64,000 nucleotides of DNA from Thiodiazotropha sp050305635 (lineage in GTDB: Bacteria > Pseudomonadota > Gammaproteobacteria > Chromatiales > Chromatiaceae), in the NCBI GenBank assembly GCA_050305635.1, contig JBNLFS010000065.1, forward strand, positions 1-64,000, read 5' to 3'. The first letter of the stretch is position 1. Each line of letters starts with the position of its first letter. The translations under genes were made by a program, and so were the position numbers. A model generated the notes under the pieces. That model searched no databases. It was not told the DNA's origin and saw only the letters and a list, made by a program, of their open reading frames with translations. Shown here piece after piece: positions 8,941 through 17,268 of this stretch.

Positions 8941-10038
8941 TTAACCGGGATAGGCCTGTTCCAGAGCCCGGTAGACCTGGTCGTTGAAATCCTCGACATC
9001 GGCGTCGAGCCGCTCGAGGATCTCTGCCAGATATTCGTTGTCTTCGCGCCCATCCCAGGTCTTGATGTAGGTCCCTTCCTTGTAGCCGTGATCCTGGCGG
9101 AAGAAATTCAGTACGTTCTTGCCTACATAGGTTTTGAACAGGGTGTCGAAATCGAGATCCGCCGCCTGCATGACCTGGGCAAACTGGCCCACGTCCGCGG
9201 ATTGCGCCTGGATCGCGGTCATCGCCAGGCGCTCGATCGCGCTTCTGAAATCGACCGCCCCATGCGGCTGCTGAAGACCCTCCAGGGCCTGCTCGGCCGC
9301 CCTCTCCAGATTGTCGTTATGCAGGATCAGGTCGCTGAGCGCAAAGTGCCAGATGTCCACCAGTTCCAGGTGTACCTGTGCCATGTCCGGCTTCTGGTGT
9401 TTCCACCATTTCCAGCCGTAATGGTCGAGCATTTCCGCGCACTCGGTCCAGATTGCCCGGTACCAGGGATAGGCGGCTTCCCGCCAGTCCGCGTTGACCC
9501 GGCTGTTCATGGCGTCCTGGAGTTCCAGCATGGTGAGAATTTTCTGTTTCATACGTGTGTGCTTGTCTTCGATAAATTGATTGAGCAGGGTCACTACGGT
9601 TTCCACGTAGTGGGGACAGCGGGTCTGGAACAGTCCGGACGCACGTGCCTGCTGATACTCCTCGGCAATGCTCAGGTCCTTCTCCAGCAACTCCCGGCAG
9701 AGGTTGCTGCCATGGCGTTCGATGAAACGCTCCTGGATCCAGCGGGTGCTGTTGTAGGTGGCTTCCTTTGCGGTCTTCCCCAGGCGGGTGCGGGGTCCCT
9801 GCTCCAGTCCCAGCACCAGGGCCGCGCCGGTCAGGGTGCCGCAGACCTGGCCCATGCGGCCAACGCCACCGCCGAGGCCGCTGGAGATACGCATCGCCAG
9901 GCCCTCGTCCAATCCGTAGCGGTCAGCGAATACGCTGAGTATGGACTGGGAACAGTTGCAGCCATCGCAGAAGCGTTCCACTGCCTGCTGGGACAGGGTG
10001 CTGCCGCCCGCAGGCAGCGCTTTGGATAAATCATTCAT
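8941..10038 (-). CDS. C_GCAxxG_C_C domain fused to all-alpha dUTPase
   Basis: A 365-residue two-domain protein. Residues about 20-145 form a C_GCAxxG_C_C-type domain: Cys-rich start (C24, C27, C29), a glycine-rich GLGGGVGRMGQVCG segment with C66, and the distal C114 and C141. Residues about 163-345 match the dimeric all-alpha dUTPase family: LQDAMN near 173, the metal-binding ExxE at E199/E202, the second acidic pair E225/D228 in LELVDIWHF, and the family signature KNVLNFFRQDHGYKEGTYIKTW (about 308-329, two blocks). dUTP hydrolysis to dUMP is therefore likely. AGGTGA precedes the ATG. The fusion is unusual to me; the role of the Cys domain is unknown (redox or metal sensing is a guess). Confidence 0.85.
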   Translation of the reverse strand: MNDLSKALPAGGSTLSQQAVERFCDGCNCSQSILSVFADRYGLDEGLAMRISSGLGGGVGRMGQVCGTLTGAALVLGLEQGPRTRLGKTAKEATYNSTRWIQERFIERHGSNLCRELLEKDLSIAEEYQQARASGLFQTRCPHYVETVVTLLNQFIEDKHTRMKQKILTMLELQDAMNSRVNADWREAAYPWYRAIWTECAEMLDHYGWKWWKHQKPDMAQVHLELVDIWHFALSDLILHNDNLERAAEQALEGLQQPHGAVDFRSAIERLAMTAIQAQSADVGQFAQVMQAADLDFDTLFKTYVGKNVLNFFRQDHGYKEGTYIKTWDGREDNEYLAEILERLDADVEDFNDQVYRALEQAYPG

Positions 10039-10093
10039 GGTTCACCTGAAAAACTGTGTATTTGAGCAATGCCGGGCTTTTCGATTGGACGAA

Positions 10094-10474
10094 TCATTGT
10101 CCATTCAGCCGTTTGACCGATGCCACCATGTAGTCAACGGCCATCCGGACCTGCTCGTCTATCAATTGACTGTTGCCACCGCGGGGTGGCATGCGGTATT
10201 TACCGTCCGTTCCTTTCACCCCATTGAGTGCGCTGTGATACAACGCGGTCTTGCCTTTGGCGATGCGCGGTTCCCAGGCGGCATAATCGGTGACCGCCGG
10301 CGCACCGGATATGCCCAACAGGTGACAGTTGCGACAGGTGCCCATCCAGATCCCCCGTCCTTTGGCCAGGTTCTCATCCGCGAAGCGGGGCATCTCAGGC
10401 GCCTTTGGGGCCGTATCTTCAGTTTGACCGCAGCCGGCGAGACCGATGGCCGCAAGGATAATCAGGTGCTTCAT
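10094..10474 (-). CDS. Monohaem cytochrome c lipoprotein
   Basis: A 126-residue protein with a lipoprotein signal (MKHLIILAAIGLAGCGQ, lipobox LAGC, lipidated Cys15) and one haem site CRNCH at about residue 51. A distal Met in YRMPPRGG is a likely sixth ligand, as in class I/c5-type cytochromes. It would be anchored in the periplasm and carry electrons. It lies 55 bp downstream of the dUTPase fusion on the same strand, though a functional link is not evident. Confidence 0.85.
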   Translation of the reverse strand: MKHLIILAAIGLAGCGQTEDTAPKAPEMPRFADENLAKGRGIWMGTCRNCHLLGISGAPAVTDYAAWEPRIAKGKTALYHSALNGVKGTDGKYRMPPRGGNSQLIDEQVRMAVDYMVASVKRLNGQ

Positions 10475-10590
10475 GGTCGGTTTGTCCCTGAGTTCCGCAT
10501 ACCCTGCGGATCATAACCTGAATTGCATGGCGAATAGCTGAAATATCCACACACAAATGGCCTATGTGCCCGACAGACAGGTAAGCGGAC

Positions 10591-11115
10591 TCAATGTCCC
10601 AGGGTGTGGATAAACTCCGCGTAACTCGTATCCTTGCCTTGGAGGACGCCGGTCAGCCAGTTCAGAGAGGCATCCGGTGCATCCCGTGGTCCCACCTTCT
10701 GCTCAATGCGAAGCATTTCCTGGTATACCGATGTAACCGCGGCGATGCCCTCGCGATTGGGTTTGCGGCGCACGGAAAAATAGCCGATGGGTTTTCCGGC
10801 CTGATCGTAATCCACGGTGATGTTGGCATACACCCAGTAGTAATCGCCGTTTTTCGCTATGTTCTTCACATAAGCGAAACACTCCCGGCCGGATTCGATG
10901 GTGTTCCACAACAACCGGTACACGCCTCTCGGCATATCCGGATGGCGGATGATGTTATGTTGCACGTTGAGCAGCTCCCTTTCGGAGTAACCCGCGATGC
11001 GCATGAACGCCCGGTTGGCATAGGTGATTCGACCCTTGAGATCGGTTTTCGAAACGATGAAATCGTTTTCGTCCATGAGGATTTCACGGTTTGTCGGTAC
11101 GACATTCGGTTTCAT
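10591..11115 (-). CDS. PAS-domain energy-taxis sensor, CetB/Aer-PAS-like (copy 2)
   Basis: A 174-residue stand-alone PAS protein. It has the Aer/CetB pattern: 'VSKTDLKGRITYANRAF', 'QHNIIRHPDMPRGVYRLLW', 'KNGDYYWVYANITV'. In Aer this PAS domain binds FAD and senses the redox state of electron transport. There is no membrane or signalling domain, so it must act with a receptor; the CetA-like receptor is the next gene upstream, separated by a 130-bp MITE-like repeat. It is clearly paralogous to the PAS protein at 12686-13213. Confidence 0.85.
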   Translation of the reverse strand: MKPNVVPTNREILMDENDFIVSKTDLKGRITYANRAFMRIAGYSERELLNVQHNIIRHPDMPRGVYRLLWNTIESGRECFAYVKNIAKNGDYYWVYANITVDYDQAGKPIGYFSVRRKPNREGIAAVTSVYQEMLRIEQKVGPRDAPDASLNWLTGVLQGKDTSYAEFIHTLGH

Positions 11116-11128
11116 GGACGCTCCTGAC

Positions 11129-11264
11129 GGGTTGTTGAAAATCTACTCTGACGGAACGATCCTACGTTGAAATCCGCCTCAAAATGCGCTTTGACACCAG
11201 TAAACTGCTTTGTTCGGCGTATTTCGCCTTGTCTCGTAAACGACTGAGCGAATTTCAACAGCCG
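11129..11264. repeat. MITE-like element with terminal inverted repeats
   Basis: The sequence between the two taxis genes begins GGGTTGTTGAAAAT and ends with the reverse complement of CGGCTGTTGAAATT, sharing the core TGTTGAAA. It spans about 136 bp, carries no gene, and its right end touches the stop codon of the receptor gene (11266). The form suggests a non-autonomous mobile element, but I see no other copy in this window. Confidence 0.4.
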
Positions 11265-11265
11265 G

Positions 11266-12717
11266 TTAACCGTGTTTTTCGGTGATCATGGCATCGATAC
11301 GATCCATGACCTGGTCACTGGCCTCCTCCATGTGCTGATATTTTACGAGAATCTGCTCCAACAGTTGTTTGTCCTTCTCCCAATCCTGGGTCAGCAGGGC
11401 CAGGGCTTCATGCCCGGCATTGTGAACCTGGCTGTGGGGCCCTTCAAGCTGCTTAAAGGATACCAGGTCGCCGAAAGTCTCGCGTCCTGCGCCTTCGTAA
11501 TACCATTTGCCCAGTCGGCAGGCGTGGTGGTCTACCTTGACGGCGCGAGCGTCGTCATTGTCGGTCCCGGCATGAAAGGACTTGTAGGCCCTCTGTTTGT
11601 AGATCATGTGATCCACTTTAACCAGCGAGGCATAGCAGATGTCATGCGCGAAGTTCACCGAGGTGTAGGTGGTTTGCGCCCGTCCTGCGAAGACATTGAA
11701 GTTCTCCATCATATCTTCGACGCGATGCTGGACTCCGTTGGCCATCTCCAGCATCTCCGTTGAGTTGCGCTGCATGGTCTCGGTCTCCTTCTGGAAGGTG
11801 TTGACCACGTCGCGAATCTCGTTGGTTGCCTTGAGGGTGGATTCGGCCAGCTTCTTCACTTCGTCGGCGACCACCGCAAAACCCCGGCCATGTTCTCCTG
11901 CTCGCGCGGCTTCGATGGAGGCATTCAGCGCCAACAGATTGGTCTTGTCCGCGATCTCGCTGATCATGCCCAGGATGCCGGTGATTTCGTCGCTCATGGC
12001 ATTAAGTTTCCCCATCGTTTGATGGCTCTGCTCGATCATTCCCAGGGTACGGGTCTGAGCATCCACGACCTGGGTCACCGCGTCCTGACTCTCCTGTGCC
12101 TTCCGCATGTTGTCGGTGGCGATCTGCGAGACTTTCTGCATCTCATCGGTGATGCGGGTCAGGTCGTTCTGACTCAACTGCAGATTGTTCATGGTCTGGC
12201 TGGTATTGAGCGCCTGCAGTTTGGCCGCCATCTCATTGTGCGTGACGTAGGCTGCGTTATCCGCCATGGCATCCAAAGAGCTGTTGATTTTCTCAAGCGT
12301 TTTAGCGAGTTCGCCATGCAGGCCGGTGGGCATGGTGCGGCGATAGTAGTGACCTTCCGAGACCAGTTGAAAGCTGGTTTTGACTTCACGGAAAAAGGTT
12401 TCCAGCTGGTCCAGGGACTCGTTGAGATCCCAGGCGATGTGACCGGCCTCGCCCATCCAGGGGACATTGGTGATGCGGGATGAGAATTGACCCTCGAGCA
12501 TCTCCTCAAGTACCGTTTCCGTGCGTTTCATGACGTAAAACGGCATTTTCATACGCATGTAAACAACCACCGCCGTACCCAGGGATAACAGGGGGAAGAT
12601 CAAGTGCCAGTGCTGATAGCCATCACTGAACCATGAAAAAAACAGGTTCAGCAGGGTGTAGATGACAAACAGCGCAACATAGATCTTAAGCCGGGTGGCT
12701 AAGTATAAACGATTCAT
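11266..12717 (-). CDS. CetA-like chemoreceptor with C-terminal CZB domain
   Basis: A 483-residue receptor. Two closely spaced TM helices (about 10-28 and 38-54) leave practically no periplasmic domain, as in Aer and CetA. Then come HAMP-like helices, the MCP signalling domain with its tip (ISEIADKTNLLALNASIEAA, near 252-272), and a C-terminal region (about 365-460) with VDHMIYKQ, VDHHACRLGKWYYEG and GPHSQVHNAGHEAL, the His/Cys pattern of a CZB zinc-binding domain. The gene start overlaps the end of the upstream PAS gene by 32 bp, suggesting translational coupling. It probably transmits PAS-sensed redox signals to CheA, with zinc or oxidant modulation through CZB. Confidence 0.87.
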   Translation of the reverse strand: MNRLYLATRLKIYVALFVIYTLLNLFFSWFSDGYQHWHLIFPLLSLGTAVVVYMRMKMPFYVMKRTETVLEEMLEGQFSSRITNVPWMGEAGHIAWDLNESLDQLETFFREVKTSFQLVSEGHYYRRTMPTGLHGELAKTLEKINSSLDAMADNAAYVTHNEMAAKLQALNTSQTMNNLQLSQNDLTRITDEMQKVSQIATDNMRKAQESQDAVTQVVDAQTRTLGMIEQSHQTMGKLNAMSDEITGILGMISEIADKTNLLALNASIEAARAGEHGRGFAVVADEVKKLAESTLKATNEIRDVVNTFQKETETMQRNSTEMLEMANGVQHRVEDMMENFNVFAGRAQTTYTSVNFAHDICYASLVKVDHMIYKQRAYKSFHAGTDNDDARAVKVDHHACRLGKWYYEGAGRETFGDLVSFKQLEGPHSQVHNAGHEALALLTQDWEKDKQLLEQILVKYQHMEEASDQVMDRIDAMITEKHG

Positions 12718-13213
12718 AGTTGTCGAACCTTTGATCTTTTATGGCTTTCTCGAGAACTTTCGTGGAAGCCGGAATGGCTTCACGGCTGCCCGCGCGCAGC
12801 TCAGCGGCATGCATCTCGCGGTATAGTGCGGTGAAAAATTCGACCGCTTCCCGGGACGGACGACGACGTACGGAATAGTAGCCGATGATCTTCTCCCGGG
12901 CATCGAAGTCCGGCGTAATGTTCGCCAGCACCCAATAATGGTCCCCGTTCTTACACAGGTTCTTCACGTAGGCAAAACACTCTTTGCCCTGGGTGATCGT
13001 CTGCCAAAGCAGATGGAAGATTCCGCGTGGCATGTCTGGGTGGCGCACGATATTGTGCTGCTCGCCCAATAATTCGGACTCCCTGTAGCCACTGATCTGC
13101 ATGAACAGGCGGTTCGCATACACGATGCGACCCTTCAGGTCCGTCTTGGAAACGATGAAGTCCTGTGCATTGATCATCACTTCCCTGTTCGTCGGCACGA
13201 TCGGGTTTTTCAT
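12686..13213 (-). CDS. PAS-domain energy-taxis sensor, CetB/Aer-PAS-like (copy 1)
   Basis: A 175-residue single PAS-domain protein, first gene of the taxis cluster. Motifs VSKTDLKGRIVYANRLF, QHNIVRHPDMPRGIFHLLW and KNGDHYWVLANITPDFD are those of the FAD-binding Aer PAS. The region after the PAS (about 125-175) is helical and could dock on the receptor. It overlaps the CetA-like gene by 32 bp. With the second PAS protein downstream, the arrangement is PAS-receptor-PAS, comparable to the bipartite CetA/CetB system of Campylobacter. Confidence 0.85.
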   Translation of the reverse strand: MKNPIVPTNREVMINAQDFIVSKTDLKGRIVYANRLFMQISGYRESELLGEQHNIVRHPDMPRGIFHLLWQTITQGKECFAYVKNLCKNGDHYWVLANITPDFDAREKIIGYYSVRRRPSREAVEFFTALYREMHAAELRAGSREAIPASTKVLEKAIKDQRFDNYESFILSHPA

Positions 13214-13559
13214 GAATGCTCCCTGTGATTGACACGCGCATAGAGAGACCGATTATCGACGGTTGTGGGTGTCCCTTGAGTCAGAGCACAGCACTAAAAA
13301 ATTGATATTTTGAAATTGTTCATGGACGTGTGCGCTGTCGTGGAGAAACCGTGACTTGCGGATTGCGCAAGGGGTCCACCCCATCCATCCCCAAGGGCAG
13401 TATAGCAGACGCCTCTGTACTGCTCAGTTCATTATCCGGTTACCCTGATGTCTGAGTATCAGCATGTAAGTCCGGACTCTGCTCGGCTATTTTGTGTCGG
13501 GAGGATCGGGTGCAATATAGGGTGTATTCAGCGTGTATCACCCCAAGGATTGACCCCAC
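13214..13559. other. Intergenic region, nothing recognised
   Basis: About 345 bp between the divergent PAS operon and the PaiB-like gene. It should contain both promoters, but I see no clear sigma-70 boxes, operator or RNA. Confidence 0.3.
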
Positions 13560-14207
13560 ATGTATATGCCAGCTCATTTTGCTCAAACCGATCTTGACGT
13601 CATGAGGGACCTGATTCGTCGCCATCCCTTCGCCGTCATGGTGAGTCAGGGGCCGTCAGGTCCGATCATCGATCATCTACCGTTCGAGTTGACGGAGTCG
13701 GGTTCGGGTTACGGAAAACTCTCGGGCCATGTCGCACGCGCCAATCCTGTCTGGCGCGAACTCTCCGATGAGTCGGAGTCCCTGATCATTTTTCAGGGAG
13801 GGCAGGCCTATGTGTCTCCATCCTGGTACCCAACGAAGCAGCAAACCGGTCGGGTCGTGCCCACCTGGAATTACCGGGTGGTGCATGCCCGGGGCACACT
13901 TCGAGCGGTTCAGGACAAGACATGGCTGGTCTCTCATCTGCAACGCCTGACGGATCAGATGGAAGCCGGTTTCACTCAACCCTGGTCCCTGAAAGAGGCG
14001 CCTGAAGCATTTATCAACGGTCTGGTTGATTCGGTGGTGGGGGTTGAGATGGAGATCCAGCACCTTTCAGGAAAATGGAAACTGAGTCAAAACCGATCGA
14101 TTGAAGATCAAAATGGGATTGCGGCAGGACTGCGAAGCCAGGGAATGTCCGATGCACAAGAGTTAGCCATTGCCATGTCAGATAATTCGTCAGGATTTAC
14201 GAATTAG
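13560..14207 (+). CDS. FMN-binding PaiB-family protein
   Basis: A 215-residue protein with the PaiB/FMN-binding split-barrel pattern: MYMPAHFAQTD start, 'LIRRHPFAVMVS', 'IDHLPFEL', 'GHVARANP.W', 'FQGGQAYVSPSWYPTK', 'VPTWNYRVVHARG', and a C-terminal 'EMEIQHLSGKWKLSQNR'. PaiB-type proteins are described as negative regulators in Bacillus; in proteobacteria the role is mostly unknown. Its last codons overlap an AATTCGT-N8-ACGAATT inverted repeat that belongs to the hipBA control region, so expression of the two units may be linked. Confidence 0.85.
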   Translation: MYMPAHFAQTDLDVMRDLIRRHPFAVMVSQGPSGPIIDHLPFELTESGSGYGKLSGHVARANPVWRELSDESESLIIFQGGQAYVSPSWYPTKQQTGRVVPTWNYRVVHARGTLRAVQDKTWLVSHLQRLTDQMEAGFTQPWSLKEAPEAFINGLVDSVVGVEMEIQHLSGKWKLSQNRSIEDQNGIAAGLRSQGMSDAQELAIAMSDNSSGFTN

Positions 14208-14325
14208 TCTATGTTTGTTGGATTATAGTGACATACATGACGAATTGTTACTATGTTTATATAATTCACCTGTTTTGACGAAATAGACTTTATAACTTAC
14301 TTTATATCGACTTCTTAGACGAAAT
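14184..14325 (+). promoter_or_regulatory. hipBA control region with four GACGAAWT-type repeats
   Basis: Four direct copies of an 8-mer close to GACGAAWT lie at 14198, 14239, 14277 and 14318 (spacing 41, 38, 41 bp), the last touching the hipB ATG. An inverted copy (AATTCGTC, 14184-14191) forms an inverted repeat with the first. The region is AT-rich. About four helical turns between copies would place bound dimers on one DNA face. By analogy with HipB autoregulation, these are probable HipB operators. Confidence 0.5.
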
Positions 14326-14673
14326 ATGAAAATAAGTCCGGAATTGACCGACGAAACCGTGCTTTTGGAATTGGGCGGGCGTCTGGCCCAGCGTCGTCTG
14401 GACCTGCAGCTCACCCAGGCCGTAGTGGCGGAGCAGGCGGGTATTTCCAAGCGCACCCTGGAGCGTGTCGAATCCGGCGCGTCGGTACAGCTGGCGAGCC
14501 TGATCCGGCTGTTGCGGGTTTTGGACGACCTGTCCGGGCTGGATCAGCTGCTGCCGGAGGCCGGCCCCGGCCCCATGGATCTGCTGCGACGCAAGGGGAA
14601 ACCCCGCCAGCGCGCCCCCCGCCGCTCCGCCCGGGAGAAACGCGACGAGCCCTGGACCTGGGGGGATGACTGA
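14326..14673 (+). CDS. hipB: HipB-like antitoxin, HTH regulator
   Basis: A 115-residue protein with an Xre-type helix-turn-helix at about residues 17-70 (RLAQRRLDLQLTQ, VVAEQAGISKRTLERVESG), followed by a basic, Pro/Arg-rich tail. It is longer than E. coli HipB (88 residues) because of that tail. Its stop codon overlaps the start of hipA (TGATGG), typical for type II toxin-antitoxin pairs in which HipB binds HipA and represses the operon. No Shine-Dalgarno is visible; the last operator-like repeat runs to the ATG. Confidence 0.8.
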   Translation: MKISPELTDETVLLELGGRLAQRRLDLQLTQAVVAEQAGISKRTLERVESGASVQLASLIRLLRVLDDLSGLDQLLPEAGPGPMDLLRRKGKPRQRAPRRSAREKRDEPWTWGDD

Positions 14674-15980
14674 TGGTCAGTCTGGCGGAGGTCAGGATGT
14701 GGGGGCGGACCATAGGCGCGGTGTCACTCAATGAAGGGGACCGTGTGGCGTCCTTCGAATACGATCCCGCGTTTGCCGGCAGCGGCATCGAAGTCTCTCC
14801 TCTGGTCATGCCCCTGTCGCGCAGGGTCTATCGGTTTGCGGAGCTTTCCCGGGAAAGTTTTTTCGGCTTGCCGGGGTTGCTCGCCGATGCCCTGCCGGAC
14901 AAGTTCGGTCATACCCTGATCGATGCCTGGCTGGCCACCCAAGGCCGATCGCCGGACTCCTTCAACATCATCGAGCGCCTCTGCTACACCGGTGAACGAG
15001 GCATGGGGGCGTTGGAGTTTCATCCCCTGCGCGGACCGTTGGAGCGGCACTCCCGACCTCTGGAAATCGACCACCTGGTGGCCCTCGCCTCGGAGGTGCT
15101 GAGTCATCGCAATCAGTTGCAAGCCTCTTTTTCAGAAGAGCATGCCGAACAGGGTCTTGTCGATATTCTGCAGGTGGGTACCTCCGCGGGTGGTGCCCGG
15201 GCCAAGGCGGTCATTGCCTGGAAGCCCGCAACCCAGGAGGTGCGTTCAGGTCAGATCGCTGCAGATGAAGGATTCGAATACTGGCTGCTGAAATTCGATG
15301 GCGTCTCCGGCAACCGGGACAAGGAGCTGGAAGATCCCCGAGGCTACGGCGCCGTGGAATACGCCTACTACCGCATGGCGCGGGACGCCGGTATCGAGAT
15401 CAGCGATTGCCGTCTGCTTGAGGAGAACGGCCGCAGACACTTCATGACCCGCCGCTTCGACCGGCTCGAGGGTGGTGAAAAACTGCACCTGCAATCCCTG
15501 GGCGGACTGGCCCATTTTGACTTCAACCTGCCAGGGGCCTACAGCTACGAGCAGTCGATGCAGGTGATCAGAAAGCTGGGTTTACCGACCCGTGCGGTGG
15601 AACAGCAGTTTCGCCGCATGGCCTTCAATATCGTGGCGCGAAACCAGGACGATCATGTGAAAAATGTCGCCTTCCTGATGAACAAACAGGGAGAGTGGCG
15701 GCTCGCACCTGCCTATGACCTGACCTACAGCTATAACCCAAGGGGTGCCTGGACATCCCGGCATCAGATGACCCTGAACGGAAAGCGGGAGGATTTCACC
15801 CTGGACGATTTCAAAGCCTGTGCCCGCACCCTCACCCTGAAACGGGGCCGAGCGGAAACCCTATTGAGGGAAGTGGTCGATACGGTGTCGCACTGGTCTG
15901 AATACGCCGATGAGGCCGGAGTGCCGGCTGGGATGAGTGCTCAGATCGGGAAGAACCTGCGCCTGACCGGTTGGTTCTGA
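14673..15980 (+). CDS. hipA: HipA-like serine/threonine kinase toxin
   Basis: A 435-residue protein with the HipA N-terminal domain (about 1-110, including 'SFFGLPGLLADALPDKFGHTLIDAWL') and the kinase-like C-terminal domain. Visible functional motifs are the glycine-rich 'TSAGGARAKAV' loop, 'WLLKFDG', the catalytic 'ARNQDDHVKN' (corresponding to NxDxHxKN) and 'PAYDLTYSYNP'. E. coli HipA phosphorylates glutamyl-tRNA synthetase and induces persistence; HipT relatives use other synthetases, so the target here is open. Full length and with an intact antitoxin, so probably functional. Confidence 0.87.
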   Translation: MVSLAEVRMWGRTIGAVSLNEGDRVASFEYDPAFAGSGIEVSPLVMPLSRRVYRFAELSRESFFGLPGLLADALPDKFGHTLIDAWLATQGRSPDSFNIIERLCYTGERGMGALEFHPLRGPLERHSRPLEIDHLVALASEVLSHRNQLQASFSEEHAEQGLVDILQVGTSAGGARAKAVIAWKPATQEVRSGQIAADEGFEYWLLKFDGVSGNRDKELEDPRGYGAVEYAYYRMARDAGIEISDCRLLEENGRRHFMTRRFDRLEGGEKLHLQSLGGLAHFDFNLPGAYSYEQSMQVIRKLGLPTRAVEQQFRRMAFNIVARNQDDHVKNVAFLMNKQGEWRLAPAYDLTYSYNPRGAWTSRHQMTLNGKREDFTLDDFKACARTLTLKRGRAETLLREVVDTVSHWSEYADEAGVPAGMSAQIGKNLRLTGWF

Positions 15981-16384
15981 TCGATTACTACGGAAAGTTA
16001 TAAATGGCATCAATCTCATCGCGGTAGAGGGTTAGGAAAAATAGTCACTTTGAATGTAAATTGAACAACGCAAGCATTGGAGGCGAATCGCACGAAAATT
16101 CCGACTTAGAAGCATCTCATGGGGAAGGCATCGCGCCGAAGGGACTGGCAAGTTGATGTTTTTTGGTATAAACAAAGAGAGTAACAGGGAGGTTGTTTGA
16201 GTCTTTTCAACCCTCTTCCCTAAAGTAACTAACAGGCAATGCGCCCGTTTTCTTTTGAGCCATTCGCCCGCTTTTTCAACTAATTTGTGGATTTTGTGGG
16301 TGGTTTGCACGCAGAACAGGGGAATCTACGGGTTAACAGGCAGGTTGCCTGCTACACAATGTTATATTCCGTGAGGTTGCACTC
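15981..16384. other. Integron-border region upstream of the first cassette
   Basis: About 400 bp with no convincing gene. G^TTAGGA at 16031-16037 and G^TTATAT at about 16363-16369 both have the form of integron recombination sites (GTTRRRY-like). The second is preceded by a small hairpin (GGCAGG-TTG-CCTGC) and defines the left boundary of the first cassette. It could be attI or a short/decayed attC. A 92-codon minus-strand frame (16032-16310) lies between them, but its sequence is not protein-like to me. No integrase gene is visible. Confidence 0.35.
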
Positions 16385-16774
16385 GTGAATCGAAGAAAAT
16401 TGATAGATCAAGAGGAATTAGATCTTTCTTATCTTCATAAGCTTATGCGTTCTCTTTTTCCAAAGAAAAATGATTGTGCATCATTGGACGAGCTAGAAGA
16501 GGTTGTTGGAGAACTAAAACAATTTTCTATAAATACAAAGCTGCAAACAAGGTTGTTCCTTAAAAAACATCGGCGCCAGCTTCTGGATATAGACAAAGAA
16601 CCATTGGATACCATTCATCAGCGCATATACAGGGATGAGTTGGGTGATGATGAGTATAGCGATTCAATAAGACGTCAATATTGGTTTTGTTACCCAGCTC
16701 TCGTCAGAACTGCAATGGAAATAGAGTTCGGTGAAGAATACGATAAATTCGCAAATGAACGAGATGGAATATAA
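16385..16774 (+). CDS. Integron cassette protein 1, hypothetical
   Basis: A 129-residue, charged, mainly helical protein starting at GTG 16385 behind GAGG. It has no signal peptide or membrane span. I recognise no family. Its stop codon falls inside the attC site (TAACAACG at 16772), as expected for a gene cassette. Base composition is clearly more AT-rich than the flanking chromosome, a sign of transfer. Confidence 0.65.
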   Translation: MNRRKLIDQEELDLSYLHKLMRSLFPKKNDCASLDELEEVVGELKQFSINTKLQTRLFLKKHRRQLLDIDKEPLDTIHQRIYRDELGDDEYSDSIRRQYWFCYPALVRTAMEIEFGEEYDKFANERDGI

Positions 16775-16828
16775 CAACGCCATCAAATCCGACGCTCGTA
16801 CCTCGCGCGGCTTATGGCAACGTTAGGA
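16769..16828 (+). repeat. attC site 1
   Basis: An imperfect inverted repeat from TAACAACGCCAT to ATGGCAACGTTAGGA, with R''-type TAAC, matching inner arms (GCCAT/ATGGC) and an R' core G^TTAGGA at 16822-16828. Length about 60 bp, matching the short attC class. Confidence 0.8.
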
Positions 16829-16872
16829 ATTAATAAATTCCATTATCACTGGATATATTTAAAGTGTGATAA

Positions 16873-17268
16873 ATGATATTAAGGAATACGAAGGATTTAA
16901 TTGGCACAGACCGAGATGTTAAAGATCCGAAAGGACAATGGATCAGTAGGAGGTTGTTATTAAAAAGAGATGGAATGGGGTTTTCTCTGCATGAAACTAC
17001 TGTTTTTGGTGGTACAGAAACATATCTCTGGTACAAGCACCATTTAGAGGCTGTATATTGTGTGTCCGGCGAAGGAGAAATAGAAGACTTACAAAGTGGA
17101 ATAATTCATCCAATTAGCGGCGGTACAATGTACGCACTAAATAATCACGAAAAACACAAGTTACGTGCAAAAACAGACTTAAAAATGATTTGTGTTTTTA
17201 ATCCACCACTAGCAGGTAATGAGGTACATACAAAAGAGGGATATTACTCAATCAATGCTGATTCCTAA
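16873..17268 (+). CDS. ectC: Orphan ectoine synthase in an integron cassette
   Basis: A 131-residue protein matching EctC (usually 128-137 residues) along its whole length. It has the N-terminal MILRN, the cupin core YKHHLEAVYCVSGEGEIEDL, 'ISGGTMYALNNHEKHKLRA' and the C-terminal 'VFNPPLAGNEVHTKEGYY'. EctC cyclises N-gamma-acetyl-diaminobutyrate to the compatible solute ectoine. ectA and ectB are absent from the window, so this is an orphan copy that would need substrate from elsewhere, or has another cupin activity. It sits precisely between attC sites 1 and 2 and is AT-rich. No strong Shine-Dalgarno precedes ATG 16873. Confidence 0.88.
   Translation: MILRNTKDLIGTDRDVKDPKGQWISRRLLLKRDGMGFSLHETTVFGGTETYLWYKHHLEAVYCVSGEGEIEDLQSGIIHPISGGTMYALNNHEKHKLRAKTDLKMICVFNPPLAGNEVHTKEGYYSINADS

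Noticed and set aside
16032..16310. Minus-strand 92-codon frame before the cassette array
   Set aside because: Cys/Ser/Leu-rich, no recognisable family or good start; lies in a likely integron border.
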